The notes under the pieces were generated by a model, which was not told the DNA's origin, did not search any database, and saw only the letters and a program-made list of their open reading frames with translations. From NCBI RefSeq assembly GCF_036634175.1, contig NZ_JAZIFX010000001.1:5766001-5830000 (forward strand): 64,000 bases of DNA, in the 5' to 3' direction. A program made the position numbers and the translations under genes. Source of the stretch: Streptomyces sp. P9-A2 (GTDB lineage Bacteria > Actinomycetota > Actinomycetes > Streptomycetales > Streptomycetaceae). Shown here piece after piece: positions 25,885 to 34,788 of the stretch; the first letter of the stretch is position 1; every line of letters starts with the position of its first letter.

Positions 25885-27468
25885 ATGACCGTTTTGGATG
25901 ACGCACCGGGTGAGCCGACCGACGCGCGCGGACGTGTGGCCGAACTGCACGAGATCCGCGCACAGGCACTGGCCGGCCCGAGCGAGAAGGCGACCCGGGC
26001 GCAGCACGCCAAGGGCAAGCTGACCGCCCGGGAGCGCATCGAACTGTTGCTGGACCCGGGTTCCTTCCGTGAGGTCGAGCAGCTGCGCCGGCACCGCGCG
26101 ACCGGTTTCGGTCTGGAGACCAAGAAGCCGTACACCGACGGTGTGATCACCGGTTGGGGCACCGTGGACGGCCGCACGGTCTTCGTCTACGCCCACGACT
26201 TCCGGATCTTCGGCGGCGCGCTGGGCGAGGCCCACGCCACCAAGATCCACAAGATCATGGACATGGCCATCGCGGCGGGCGCGCCGCTGGTCTCCCTCAA
26301 CGACGGTGCGGGCGCCCGGATCCAGGAGGGCGTCTCGGCGCTCGCCGGCTACGGCGGCATCTTCCAGCGCAACACCCGCGCGTCCGGTGTCATCCCGCAG
26401 ATCAGTGTGATGCTCGGCCCGTGTGCGGGCGGCGCGGCCTACAGCCCCGCCCTCACCGACTTCGTGTTCATGGTCCGCGAGACCTCGCAGATGTTCATCA
26501 CCGGTCCCGACGTCGTCAAGGCGGTCACCGGCGAGGAGATCACCCAGAACGGCCTGGGCGGCGCGGACGTGCACGCCGAGACCAGCGGCGTCTGCCACTT
26601 CGCCTACGACGACGAGGAGACGTGCATCGCCGAGGTGCGCTACCTCCTCTCGCTGCTTCCGCAGAACAACCGCGAGAACCCCCCGAGGGCCGAGAACACC
26701 GACGAGGCCGAGCGCCGCGGCGACGTCCTGCTCGACCTGGTCCCGGCCGACGGCAACCGCCCGTACGACATGACCAAGGTCATCGAGGAGATCGTCGACG
26801 ACGGCGAGTACCTCGAGGTCCACGAGCGCTGGGCGCGCAACATCATCTGCGCGCTGGCCCGGATGGACGGCCAGGTCGTCGGCATCGTCGCCAACCAGCC
26901 CCAGGCGCTGGCCGGCGTGCTGGACATCGAGGCGTCCGAGAAGGCCGCCCGCTTCGTCCAGATGTGCGACGCCTTCAACATCCCGATCCTCACCTTCCTG
27001 GACGTCCCCGGATTCCTCCCGGGCGTCGACCAGGAGCACGGCGGCATCATCCGCCACGGCGCCAAGCTCCTCTACGCCTACTGCAACGCGACGGTACCCA
27101 GGATCTCGCTGATCCTGCGCAAGGCGTACGGCGGCGCGTACATCGTCATGGACAGCCAGTCCATCGGCGCCGACCTCACCTACGCCTGGCCGACCAACGA
27201 GATCGCCGTGATGGGCGCGGAGGGCGCGGCCAACGTCATCTTCCGCCGTCAGATCGCCGACGCGGACGATCCGGAGGCCATGCGGGCGCGCATGGTCAAG
27301 GAGTACAAGTCCGAGCTGATGCACCCCTACTACGCGGCCGAACGCGGTCTGGTCGACGACGTCATCGACCCCGCCGAGACCCGCGAGGTGCTGATCCGCT
27401 CCCTGGCGATGCTGCAGACCAAGCACGCCGACCTGCCCTCCCGCAAGCACGGCAACCCGCCGCAGTAG
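25885..27468 (+). CDS. accB: Acyl-CoA (acetyl/propionyl-CoA) carboxylase beta subunit
   Basis: A 527-residue carboxyltransferase that transfers CO2 from biotin to acetyl- or propionyl-CoA, supplying malonyl- and methylmalonyl-CoA for fatty acids and polyketides. N-terminal and C-terminal crotonase-like domains carry the oxyanion-hole glycines: GPCAGGAAYSPALTDFV and RKAYGGAYIVMDSQSIGADL. The first half opens with GKLTARERIELLLDPGSF. Its pairing with the small epsilon-subunit gene 86 bp downstream and its synteny match S. coelicolor AccB (SCO5535, from memory) rather than PccB. It works with a separately encoded biotinylated alpha subunit. Start ATG 25885. Confidence 0.92.
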   Translation: MTVLDDAPGEPTDARGRVAELHEIRAQALAGPSEKATRAQHAKGKLTARERIELLLDPGSFREVEQLRRHRATGFGLETKKPYTDGVITGWGTVDGRTVFVYAHDFRIFGGALGEAHATKIHKIMDMAIAAGAPLVSLNDGAGARIQEGVSALAGYGGIFQRNTRASGVIPQISVMLGPCAGGAAYSPALTDFVFMVRETSQMFITGPDVVKAVTGEEITQNGLGGADVHAETSGVCHFAYDDEETCIAEVRYLLSLLPQNNRENPPRAENTDEAERRGDVLLDLVPADGNRPYDMTKVIEEIVDDGEYLEVHERWARNIICALARMDGQVVGIVANQPQALAGVLDIEASEKAARFVQMCDAFNIPILTFLDVPGFLPGVDQEHGGIIRHGAKLLYAYCNATVPRISLILRKAYGGAYIVMDSQSIGADLTYAWPTNEIAVMGAEGAANVIFRRQIADADDPEAMRARMVKEYKSELMHPYYAAERGLVDDVIDPAETREVLIRSLAMLQTKHADLPSRKHGNPPQ

Positions 27469-27554
27469 CCGACCGACCGAAGCGATCCGCCCGGTAACCC
27501 GGCGGACTCCTCGCGGCAACCCCGCGGGCCCCTCTCCCAGGGAGACTGACACCC

Positions 27555-27749
27555 ATGAGCACACCTGACATCCGCGTCGAGAAGGGCCACGCCGGGCCCG
27601 AGGAAGTCGCCGCCATCACCGCGATCCTCCTCGCCCGCGCCGCCGCCCGCCCCGCCCACGACGCCACGGCCCGCCCCGGCCGCGCCAGGGCCGGCTGGCG
27701 CCGCCTCGAGCGTGAGCCCGGCTTCCGCGCCCCGCACAGCTGGCGCTGA
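27555..27749 (+). CDS. accE: Acyl-CoA carboxylase epsilon subunit
   Basis: A 64-residue protein beginning MSTPDIRVEKGHAGPEEVAA and ending WRRLEREPGFRAPHSW, with the actinobacterial AccE/PccE signature: an N-terminal short strand, ...PEEVAAITAILLARAA helix and a C-terminal Trp-rich end. Epsilon subunits bind and stimulate the beta carboxyltransferase ring. Start ATG 27555 with GGGAG about ten bases upstream. It forms an operon with accB and is followed by two strong terminators. Confidence 0.9.
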   Translation: MSTPDIRVEKGHAGPEEVAAITAILLARAAARPAHDATARPGRARAGWRRLEREPGFRAPHSWR

Positions 27750-27765
27750 GCCCACAGCACGCCCT

Positions 27766-27798
27766 GAAGGGGGCCCACCCGCCGGGTGGGCCCCCTTC
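27766..27798 (+). terminator. accE terminator 1
   Basis: A perfect 15-bp stem, GAAGGGGGCCCACCC (27766-27780) with GGGTGGGCCCCCTTC (27784-27798), GCC loop. Confidence 0.85.
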
Positions 27799-27830
27799 GG
27801 CGTCCGCCCACGGCCCGGGGCCGGCGGCAC

Positions 27831-27875
27831 GACAAGGGAACGCCCCCTCCGGTCAGGAGGGGGCGTTCCCTTGTC
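27831..27875. terminator. Bidirectional terminator between accE and the cvn operon
   Basis: A perfect 20-bp inverted repeat, GACAAGGGAACGCCCCCTCC (27831-27850) / GGAGGGGGCGTTCCCTTGTC (27856-27875), with a five-base loop. It lies between two convergent operons. Confidence 0.88.
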
Positions 27876-27902
27876 GTCGACCGTACGGTCCGGCCGCCTC
27901 GG

Positions 27903-28484
27903 TTACCGCAGGCGCGCCATGAGGGCGTGTTCGACCAGAGTGATCAGCGCGCTCTTGGCGTCCGAGCGGTGCCGGGCGTCGGTGCTGATGATCGGGGCGT
28001 CGGGCCCGATCTGCAGCGCCTCACGCACCTCTTCCGGCTGGTACGGCTGCTGTCCGTCGAAGCCGTTGAGGGCGACGACGAACGGCAGTCCGCTGTTCTC
28101 GAAGTAGTCGACGGCCGGGAAGCAGTCCGCCAGCCTCCGCGTGTCGACGAGCACGATCGCGCCGATGGCGCCGCGTACCAGGTCGTCCCACATGAACCAG
28201 AAGCGGTCCTGGCCGGGTGTACCGAAGAGGTACAGGATCAGGTCCTGGTCCAGGGTGATACGGCCGAAGTCCATGGCCACCGTGGTGGTGGTCTTGTCCC
28301 CGGTGTGGGTGAGGTCGTCGATACCCGCCGAAGCGGACGTCATGACGGCCTCGGTACGCAGCGGGTTGATCTCCGAGACAGCACCGACGAACGTGGTCTT
28401 GCCCACGCCGAAGCCGCCCGCCACCACGATTTTCGCGGAGGTGGTGGAGCGGGGAGGACCGCCGCTAGAGCTTGCGAAGTCCAC
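27903..28484 (-). CDS. cvnD2: Conservon Ras-like GTP-binding protein CvnD (second conservon)
   Basis: A 193-residue small GTPase of the conservon family. P-loop GGFGVGKT at residues 23-30, a switch-like TTTVAMDFGRI, FGTPGQDRFWFMWDD in place of the classical DxxG, and NGFDGQ in place of NKxD. In studied conservons the four proteins form a membrane-associated complex resembling eukaryotic G-protein systems, with CvnD as the nucleotide switch. Last gene of cvnA-B-C-D; its start overlaps cvnC by 20 bp. At DNA level it is almost identical to the cvnD at 33288-33878, far more so than its neighbours are to theirs. Confidence 0.93.
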   Translation of the reverse strand: MDFASSSGGPPRSTTSAKIVVAGGFGVGKTTFVGAVSEINPLRTEAVMTSASAGIDDLTHTGDKTTTTVAMDFGRITLDQDLILYLFGTPGQDRFWFMWDDLVRGAIGAIVLVDTRRLADCFPAVDYFENSGLPFVVALNGFDGQQPYQPEEVREALQIGPDAPIISTDARHRSDAKSALITLVEHALMARLR

Positions 28485-29034
28485 TGAGCACCCTTTCGAG
28501 CAGTGTCACGTCTGGCTGGCCGCCGGCGCTCTCGTCGCCGCCGGGCTGATGGATGGCGACCAGTCCTGCCTCCGCCAAGTCGGCGACGAGAATCCTGGCC
28601 ACACCGAGAGGGATGGTCAGCAGGGCCGAGACCTCGGCCACCGACTTGATCTCCCGGCAGAGGTTGCAGATCCGCTGATGCTCGGGCAACTGCCCCTGCA
28701 TCTGGTGCGGCTGCGCGGTGGTGTGCACCAGTGCCTCGATGGCGAGCTGGTACCGCGGCCTGGTGCGGCCGCCCGTCATTGCGTACGGGCGCACCAGGGG
28801 GTTCGACGCCCCGGCGGGCGCCGGCTCTGGGGTGCGGCGCTGCGACTGCGCGGGCTGGATGCGCGGCGCATGCGGCTGCTCGTACGGCGAAGGACCGGGG
28901 TCCTGCGGCATGTACGGCCGGCCATGGTTCGGCGGAGAGGAGTAGCCGTACCGGTTCTGGGAACCGTCGTTGCGACCCTGCGCAGGGTCGTACGACCAGT
29001 TGCCCGTAGACGATCCGTCTGGTGGTGTAGCCAC
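28465..29034 (-). CDS. cvnC2: Conservon DUF742 protein CvnC (second conservon)
   Basis: A 189-residue DUF742 protein. The first ~70 residues are a Pro/Gln/Ser-rich disordered extension (for example YGYSSPPNHGRPYMPQDPGP), absent from the paralogue at 33859. The conserved core starts at LVRPYAMTGGRTRPRYQLAI and continues to VAEVSALLTIPLGVARILVA (winged-helix-like) and VTLLERVLSGLRKL. GTG 29034 has GGAGGAGG directly upstream. In conservons CvnC associates with CvnA/CvnB and CvnD at the membrane. Confidence 0.9.
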   Translation of the reverse strand: MATPPDGSSTGNWSYDPAQGRNDGSQNRYGYSSPPNHGRPYMPQDPGPSPYEQPHAPRIQPAQSQRRTPEPAPAGASNPLVRPYAMTGGRTRPRYQLAIEALVHTTAQPHQMQGQLPEHQRICNLCREIKSVAEVSALLTIPLGVARILVADLAEAGLVAIHQPGGDESAGGQPDVTLLERVLSGLRKL

Positions 29035-29128
29035 TTTCTCCTCCTCCGAATGTGCCTGGCATCCATCACGTGGAAGCCGCGTCCCAAGACCTTACGGCCC
29101 CGGGACGTGAAACCGCACCGTCCGTTTG

Positions 29129-29551
29129 TCAGTTGAGCAGGCTCCCCTGGAGCTCCGCGCGAAGGTCCGGGGTCAGGACCGTACCGGCACGGTCGACCAG
29201 GAGGGCCATCTCGTACCCGATGAGACCGATGTCCGCATCGGGATGTGCGAGAACGGCGAGTGAGGAACCGTCGGAAATGGACATGAGGAACAGGAATCCC
29301 CGCTCCATCTCCACAACCGTCTGGTTCACGCTGCCACCCTCGAAGATCCGGGAGGCGCCTGCCGTCAGCGACGTCAGCCCGGAGGCAACGGCCGCGAGCT
29401 GGTCCGCGCGGTCGCGGGGAAATCCTTCGGACATCGCCAGAAGGAGTCCGTCGGCGGAGACCACCACCGTGTGGGACACCCCCGGGGTGTTGTCCACGAA
29501 GTTGGTGATCAACCAGTTCAGGTTCTGTGCCGCCTGGCTCATCGGGCTCAC
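29129..29551 (-). CDS. cvnB2: Conservon roadblock/LC7 protein CvnB (second conservon)
   Basis: A 140-residue roadblock/LC7 protein starting MSPMSQAAQNLNWLITNFVD. GTG 29551 was preferred over the internal ATG (29542) because AGGAG sits seven bases before it. The frame begins one base after the cvnA stop (TAG-T-GTG), implying translational coupling. Motifs: VSADGLLLAMSEGFPRDRAD, QLAAVASGLTSLTAGASRIF and FLFLMSISDGSSLAVLAHPD. Roadblock proteins act as partners or GTPase-activating platforms for small GTPases, here CvnD. Confidence 0.93.
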   Translation of the reverse strand: MSPMSQAAQNLNWLITNFVDNTPGVSHTVVVSADGLLLAMSEGFPRDRADQLAAVASGLTSLTAGASRIFEGGSVNQTVVEMERGFLFLMSISDGSSLAVLAHPDADIGLIGYEMALLVDRAGTVLTPDLRAELQGSLLN

Positions 29552-29552
29552 A

Positions 29553-32500
29553 CTAACGCTCCTGGTTGTAGGTGCTGTCAGGACCACTGTGGTGATTCCC
29601 AGTGGCCTGGCCGTTCGTTTCACTGCCTGCGTTGCGGCCCTGTTGGACGCCGCGTCGCAGGTTGCTCAGCCTGCCCCGGATGTCCTCCGGGGCGCGGGAG
29701 ACCTGGGGGCCTCCCTGAGGGGTGGTTTCGGCGGCGCCCTCGACCAGGTTGGCCTTGGGAACACGCCGCGGCAGTCCGGATGAGGTCACCCCGCCCGCCT
29801 TGGGCCTCCGCAGCGAGGACGCCTGCTGCCAGCGCTCGTCGTTCGCCGAACGCCAGGAGCTGTCGCCGTCGCCCTGCTGGGCCGGAACCGGAGCGGCAGC
29901 GGGAACCGGAGCTGTGGGCCCCTGGTTCGCAGGCCGCTTCTCACCGGCGCCGCCCGTGGGAGCTCCACGACGCGGAAGCCCGGCGTCGGTCAGCTCGTGG
30001 GAGGTGGAGTGGCCCGGACCCGGACGCTCGAAGCCTACGCTGTCCTGCGCCGTTGTGTCGGCGGCCGGTGCGGACTCCGCCTCCGGGGACGCCGCGGGGT
30101 ACTGCGCCGGGTAACCGTTCTGGTAGCCGTCCTGCTGCGGCCAGTCGTCCTGCGGACGCTGCTCGCCGAAGCCCGGGAACGTCCCGGGGCCGGCCGGGCC
30201 GTCCGTCGTCCGATCGGCCTGGGCCGGCTCCGCGTAGGAGCCGTCCGGATAGCCGCCGTTCGACGAGAAGGAGTCGTTCTGCGGCAGCTGGCCGCCCGGC
30301 GGGTAGTACGACTCGTCGTACGCCGATTGCTGCTGTCCTTCGTACTGCGCCTGCTGCCCGTTGCCGTACGCCTGCTGGTCGAAACCGGCGGGCTCCTGCT
30401 CCGGGTAACCGGCCGGTGCGCCCTCGAAGTTCCGGGTGTCACCGGCGCCGCGGCCGTTGTCGTAGCCCTGCGGGGCGGCGGCGAATTCGTCGGGGTAGGC
30501 AGCCTGGCCGGAGCCGCTCCGGTCACCGGGTGCCTGGGGGTCGGGCAGCGCGGGCGGCTGGCCCTGCGGGTCCAGGGCCGCCCGTCGCTCCTTGCGCATC
30601 AGGGAACGGCCGACCGGGTCCAGGTCGCGGAGGTCGTCCGGGACCTCGTAGCGGCTGTCGTCGAAACCGAGCTCCGCCGCCGTGCGCAGCGGCTGTTGTT
30701 GTTGTTGCTGCTGCTGCGGCTGGCTGAAGTCCTCGCTCGGGTAGGCGTTCTGCTCAGGGATGATCTGGGAGACCGTGAACTCGTCGCGCTCGGGCTGCGT
30801 CTGGCCACCGCCGCCACGGGTGATCGCGTCCGGCAGCATGACCAGCGAGGTCGTACCGGCCTGCTCGCCCGAGGGGCGCAGCTGGACCCGGATGCCGTGC
30901 CGGTCGGACAGCCGGCCGACCACGAACAGGCCCATGCGCTGCGAGATCGCGGCGTCCACGGTCGGCGGGTTGGCCAGCTTGTGGTTGATGTCCGCGAAGT
31001 CCTCGGCGGTCAGGCCGATGCCCTTGTCATGGATCTCGACCATCACGCGGCCGTCGGGAAGACGGGTCGCGGTGACCTTGACCTTGGTCTGCGGGGAGGA
31101 GAACGTGGTGGCGTTCTCGAGGAGCTCGGCCAGCAGGTGCACGAGGTCGGTCACGGCCCGGCCGTGGATCTCGGCCTCGGGGACACCGGACAGCTCGACG
31201 CGCTCGTACTGCTCCACCTCGGAGGAGGCGGCGCGGATCACGTCGACCAGTGGCACCGGCTGGTCCCAGCGGCGGCCGGGCTCCTCGCCGGCGAGGACCA
31301 GCAGGTTCTCGCCGTTGCGGCGCATACGGGTGGCCAGGTGGTCCAGCTTGAAGAGGTGCTCCAGCTGGTCCGGGTCGGCCTCGTTGTTCTCCAGGCCGGT
31401 GAGCAGGGTCAGCTGGCCCTCGATCAGCGACTGGTTGCGGCGCGAGAGATTGGTGAAGATCGCGTTGATGTTGCCCCGCAGCAGCGCCTGCTCGGAGGCG
31501 AGCCGGACGGCCTCGCGGTGGACCTGGTCGAAGGCGCGGGCGACCTCGCCGATCTCGTCCGTGGAGGTGATCGGGATCGGGGCGACCCGGGTGTCGACCC
31601 GGCCGGGGTCGGTACGGGAGAGCTGGTCGACCAGCATCGGCAGCCGCTGCTCGGCGATGCCGAAGGCGGCGTTGCGCAGCTGGCGCATGGAGTGGCTCAT
31701 CTGGCGGGCCACCATGCCGGCCAGGATGAACGCGGCGAGCAGGGCGATCACGACGGCGCCGCCGGTGATGAAGGCGTCGCGCTGGGCGTCACCGGCGATG
31801 GTGGACGCCTCGTCCACCGCGGCGTCGGCGAGGTCCGACTCGATCTCGAGGTAGCCGTCGAACTTGAGGGTGTTGACCGCCCAGTAGTTCTCGACGGTGA
31901 TGCCGCGGCTCGCCATCTCGGTGCGGGCGGCCGGATCGGTGGTGCTGAGCCGCGCGACCTCCGAGATCAACGTGACCGGGTTCTCGGGCGGCGGTACGTA
32001 GTCCGGGTCCGAGGCGGCCTTCTCCCTGGCCAGGTCCGCGCCGTCGGCCTTTATGTCCTGCTCGAGCTGCTTCAGCCTGGCTGTGTCGGCCTCGGTGCCA
32101 CCGCTGGTGTACTCCTGGATGGCGATGCCCTCGAGGTAGGCATAGGACGAGAGCGCGACCCGCTGGCTGGCGAGCTGGCTGTCGGTGGGGCCGGGCTTCA
32201 CCAGCAGGTGCGTACCGATGGACCGCTGGAGCGACAGGGCCGCCTTGCTCAACGAGATCGCGTAGACCGTGCGGCCGTAGCTGGTGACGTTGCCGGTGCC
32301 CAGGCCGAGTTCGTTGGCGAACTGCATCAGCGGGTTGGCTATCTGGACGTAGCCCTCTTCGGTCTCCACGCCCTTGAGCTTGGCGGTGTACGCGGCCTGG
32401 CGCAGCGGCGTGAGTTTGGGCTCCGCCTCGCGCAGCAGCTTCAGCCGGCGTTCCAGGCCGCCCTTGGCGGGCATGGACTGGGCCGCCACGTCGAAGTCGT

Positions 32501-32912
32501 CGGCGGCCTTGTCCGTCACGGCACGCGCCTTGACGACGTCCGGGTCGTCCTGGCCCTCGCCCTGCAGCAGCGGAGCGGCGGTGAGGTCCCGCTCGAGGTA
32601 GAGGGCGTTGGCGTAGTTGAGGGAGGCCCGCACCAGACGCGCGGTGTTCTCCGCGTCCTCGGCCTCCTGCCAGGTGTCGATCGAGCCCTTCACCTGGAAG
32701 CCGCCCATGACCAGGCCGACCAGTACGGGGATGAGCAGGATCGCGTTCAGCCTGGTGGTCACCCGCCAGTTGCGGGGGGAGAAACGGCCGCCGCTCGGGG
32801 CGGGCGAGGCCGTCGGTTCCGTGTCGTGCACGGGGGCGGGAGCCGCCGCGCGCGGCGGCGGGGTGAAGTTGCCCCGGGCCGACGGCTCGGGACTGTTCGT
32901 GCTTCGCCTCAC
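29553..32912 (-). CDS. cvnA2: Conservon sensor histidine kinase-like protein CvnA (second conservon)
   Basis: A 1119-residue membrane sensor. GTG start 32912 (AGAGG upstream). Order: disordered N-terminus, TM1 (~47-70), extracytoplasmic NIT-type nitrate/nitrite-sensing-like domain (~75-375), TM2 (~379-404), HAMP, dimerisation helices with FKLDHLATRMRRNGENLL, HATPase_c (~590-690; N-box HLLAELLENATTF, G-box DKGIGL and MGLFVVGRLSDRHGI), then a long Gln/Pro/Gly-rich tail (from ~692) including an eight-Gln run. No partner response regulator is nearby, as is usual for conservons, which signal through CvnB-D. A signal ligand cannot be inferred. Confidence 0.92.
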   Translation of the reverse strand: MRRSTNSPEPSARGNFTPPPRAAAPAPVHDTEPTASPAPSGGRFSPRNWRVTTRLNAILLIPVLVGLVMGGFQVKGSIDTWQEAEDAENTARLVRASLNYANALYLERDLTAAPLLQGEGQDDPDVVKARAVTDKAADDFDVAAQSMPAKGGLERRLKLLREAEPKLTPLRQAAYTAKLKGVETEEGYVQIANPLMQFANELGLGTGNVTSYGRTVYAISLSKAALSLQRSIGTHLLVKPGPTDSQLASQRVALSSYAYLEGIAIQEYTSGGTEADTARLKQLEQDIKADGADLAREKAASDPDYVPPPENPVTLISEVARLSTTDPAARTEMASRGITVENYWAVNTLKFDGYLEIESDLADAAVDEASTIAGDAQRDAFITGGAVVIALLAAFILAGMVARQMSHSMRQLRNAAFGIAEQRLPMLVDQLSRTDPGRVDTRVAPIPITSTDEIGEVARAFDQVHREAVRLASEQALLRGNINAIFTNLSRRNQSLIEGQLTLLTGLENNEADPDQLEHLFKLDHLATRMRRNGENLLVLAGEEPGRRWDQPVPLVDVIRAASSEVEQYERVELSGVPEAEIHGRAVTDLVHLLAELLENATTFSSPQTKVKVTATRLPDGRVMVEIHDKGIGLTAEDFADINHKLANPPTVDAAISQRMGLFVVGRLSDRHGIRVQLRPSGEQAGTTSLVMLPDAITRGGGGQTQPERDEFTVSQIIPEQNAYPSEDFSQPQQQQQQQQPLRTAAELGFDDSRYEVPDDLRDLDPVGRSLMRKERRAALDPQGQPPALPDPQAPGDRSGSGQAAYPDEFAAAPQGYDNGRGAGDTRNFEGAPAGYPEQEPAGFDQQAYGNGQQAQYEGQQQSAYDESYYPPGGQLPQNDSFSSNGGYPDGSYAEPAQADRTTDGPAGPGTFPGFGEQRPQDDWPQQDGYQNGYPAQYPAASPEAESAPAADTTAQDSVGFERPGPGHSTSHELTDAGLPRRGAPTGGAGEKRPANQGPTAPVPAAAPVPAQQGDGDSSWRSANDERWQQASSLRRPKAGGVTSSGLPRRVPKANLVEGAAETTPQGGPQVSRAPEDIRGRLSNLRRGVQQGRNAGSETNGQATGNHHSGPDSTYNQER

Positions 32913-33111
32913 TCGACCAACAACCTCTCAGCGGTCGGCACCAACGGTGTGCCGCAGTGTCTCAGAGCCCGGCGGGCCAACGACTGCTGAGTGCGTCTTT
33001 GACCAATGGGCAGTCCAGGCATTCCAGCATGTCCACCAGTCCTCTTCCAAACAGCGGAAGAGGAGGTTCCGGCGTGATGTAAGCCGCAGATAAAACGGTC
33101 AAAAAGAATGA

Positions 33112-33131
33112 GCCCCGCCAAAAGGCGGGGC
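33112..33131 (-). terminator. Intrinsic terminator, minus strand
   Basis: GCCCCGCC/GGCGGGGC stem with AAAA loop; read on the minus strand it is followed by TCATTCTTTTT. Second backup terminator for the conservon ending at 33288. Confidence 0.75.
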
Positions 33132-33206
33132 GGTCGTACGCGCAGGGGCACCAATCGAACGCGTCGCGTGTCGACTCCGGCCGATTCCTCTGCCGAAACG
33201 TTATGA

Positions 33207-33250
33207 ATACCGGGGCCGGCTGTGTCCTTGGACACGGCCGGCCCCGGTAT
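33207..33250 (-). terminator. Long hairpin after cvnD1
   Basis: ATACCGGGGCCGGC (33207-33220) pairs with GCCGGCCCCGGTAT (33237-33250), enclosing a GTGTC/GACAC inner stem (one base unpaired). It lies 38 bp after the cvnD1 stop codon. Confidence 0.85.
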
Positions 33251-33287
33251 ATCTACGACAACTGCTGTATGCCGTGCTTGCCTCCGG

Positions 33288-33878
33288 TTACCGGAGGCGC
33301 GCCATGAGGGCGTGTTCGACCAGAGTGATCAGCGCGCTCTTGGCGTCCGAGCGGTGCCGGGCGTCGGTGCTGATGATCGGGGCGTCGGGCCCGATCTGCA
33401 GCGCCTCACGTACCTCTTCCGGCTGGTACGGCTGCTGTCCGTCGAAGCCGTTGAGGGCGACGACGAACGGCAGTCCGCTGTTCTCGAAGTAGTCGACGGC
33501 CGGGAAGCAGTCCGCCAGCCTCCGCGTGTCCACCAGTACGACCGCGCCGATGGCGCCGCGTACCAGGTCGTCCCACATGAACCAGAAGCGGTCCTGGCCG
33601 GGTGTACCGAAGAGGTACAGGATCAGGTCCTGGTCCAGGGTGATACGGCCGAAGTCCATGGCCACCGTGGTGGTGGTCTTGCCCCCGGTGTGGGTGAGGT
33701 CGTCGATACCCGCCGAAGCGGACGTCATGACAGCCTCGGTACGCAGCGGGTTGATCTCCGAGACAGCACCGACGAACGTGGTCTTGCCCACGCCGAAGCC
33801 GCCCGCCACCACGATCTTCGCGGAGGTGGTGGAACGGTTCTCGGAAACCGTCCCGCCGCTAGAGCTTGCGAAGTCCAC
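33288..33878 (-). CDS. cvnD1: Conservon Ras-like GTP-binding protein CvnD (first conservon)
   Basis: A 196-residue CvnD GTPase; P-loop GGFGVGKT at residues 26-33, FGTPGQDRF and NGFDGQ as in its paralogue. It differs from the cvnD at 27903 by only about ten base substitutions plus a small indel near the N-terminus (SSSGGTVSENRSTT versus SSSGGPPRSTT). It overlaps the 3' end of cvnC by 20 bp. Last gene of the upstream conservon, corresponding by order to S. coelicolor cvn1 (SCO5544-5541, from memory). Confidence 0.93.
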   Translation of the reverse strand: MDFASSSGGTVSENRSTTSAKIVVAGGFGVGKTTFVGAVSEINPLRTEAVMTSASAGIDDLTHTGGKTTTTVAMDFGRITLDQDLILYLFGTPGQDRFWFMWDDLVRGAIGAVVLVDTRRLADCFPAVDYFENSGLPFVVALNGFDGQQPYQPEEVREALQIGPDAPIISTDARHRSDAKSALITLVEHALMARLR

Positions 33879-34254
33879 TGAGCACCCTTTCGAGCAGTGT
33901 CACGTCCGGTGCGCCGGTGGTCTCGTCGCCACCCGGCTGATGGATGGCCACGAGACCCGCTTCCGCGAGGTCCGCCACCAGGATCCGGGCCACGCCCAGC
34001 GGCATGTTCAGGAGCGCCGAGACCTCGGCGACCGACTTCACCTCACGGGTCAGGTGGCAGATGCGCTGATGCTCCGGAAGGAGCCCCATGAGCGCTGCCG
34101 GGTCGGCCGTCGTACTGATCAGTGCCTCAATGGCCAGCTGATAGCGCGGCCTGGTCCGGCCACCGGTCATCGCATAGGGACGTACCAGTGGTTGGTCGCC
34201 CTCGTCCTCGTACGGTTCCGCGTACGGATCATGAGAAGCGTTGGGCGGGGTCAT
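33859..34254 (-). CDS. cvnC1: Conservon DUF742 protein CvnC (first conservon)
   Basis: A 131-residue DUF742 protein, MTPPNASHDPYAEPYEDEGD at the N-terminus and the conserved core from LVRPYAMTGGRTRPRYQLAI. ATG 34254 was chosen because GGAGG stands five bases upstream; a longer frame to 34278 lacks a ribosome binding site. The 20-residue acidic N-terminus is much shorter than in the second conservon. Confidence 0.92.
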   Translation of the reverse strand: MTPPNASHDPYAEPYEDEGDQPLVRPYAMTGGRTRPRYQLAIEALISTTADPAALMGLLPEHQRICHLTREVKSVAEVSALLNMPLGVARILVADLAEAGLVAIHQPGGDETTGAPDVTLLERVLSGLRKL

Positions 34255-34365
34255 GGATCCTCCGGGCGGGGACAGCAAGTCGGTCGGTCAAGCCGTCTGA
34301 GGGGCCGGTGGGGGGATTGTGACGGCCGGACGGTGATTTGGTGAGGCGGGTGGTGCCGGGACCGG

Positions 34366-34788
34366 TCAGTGGAGCAGACTTCCCTGTAGCTCGGCGCGCA
34401 GGTCCGGGGTGAGGACCGCACCCGCGCGGTCGACCAGGAGCGCCATCTCGTAGCCGACGAGACCGATGTCGCACTCGGGGTGGGCCAGTACGGCCAGGGA
34501 CGAGCCGTCCGAGACGGACATGAGGAAGAGGAAACCCCGCTCCATCTCGACGACCGTCTGTGCGACGTCGCCGCCTTCGAAGATGCGGGAGGCGCCGGCG
34601 GTCAGGGAGGTCAGTCCCGACGCCACGGCCGCGAGCTGGTCCGCGCGGTCGCGCGGGAAGCCCTCCGACATCGCCAGGAGAAGACCGTCGGCGGACACGA
34701 CGACGGTGTGGGACACCCCGGGGGTGTTGTCCACGAAGTTGGTGATCAACCAGTTGAGGTTCTGTGCCGCCTGGCTCATCGGGCTCAA
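34366..34788 (-). CDS. cvnB1: Conservon roadblock/LC7 protein CvnB (first conservon)
   Basis: A 140-residue roadblock/LC7 protein, about nine tenths identical to the CvnB at 29129 at protein level. The frame starts with TTG directly after the cvnA stop codon (TAG-TTG), with AGGAG six bases before it; the alternative is ATG 34779. The same arrangement (GTG instead of TTG) in the other conservon supports this start and translational coupling to cvnA. Confidence 0.92.
   Translation of the reverse strand: MSPMSQAAQNLNWLITNFVDNTPGVSHTVVVSADGLLLAMSEGFPRDRADQLAAVASGLTSLTAGASRIFEGGDVAQTVVEMERGFLFLMSVSDGSSLAVLAHPECDIGLVGYEMALLVDRAGAVLTPDLRAELQGSLLH

Larger units (their letters stand above)
32913..33287 (-). 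other. Gap between the two conservons
   Basis: No gene is seen. It holds two minus-strand terminators (33207-33250 and 33112-33131) ending the upstream conservon and, nearer 33090-32930, the presumed promoter of cvnA2; a TTGACC (minus strand, about 33101-33096) is a possible -35 but I could not pair it with a good -10. Confidence 0.5.
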
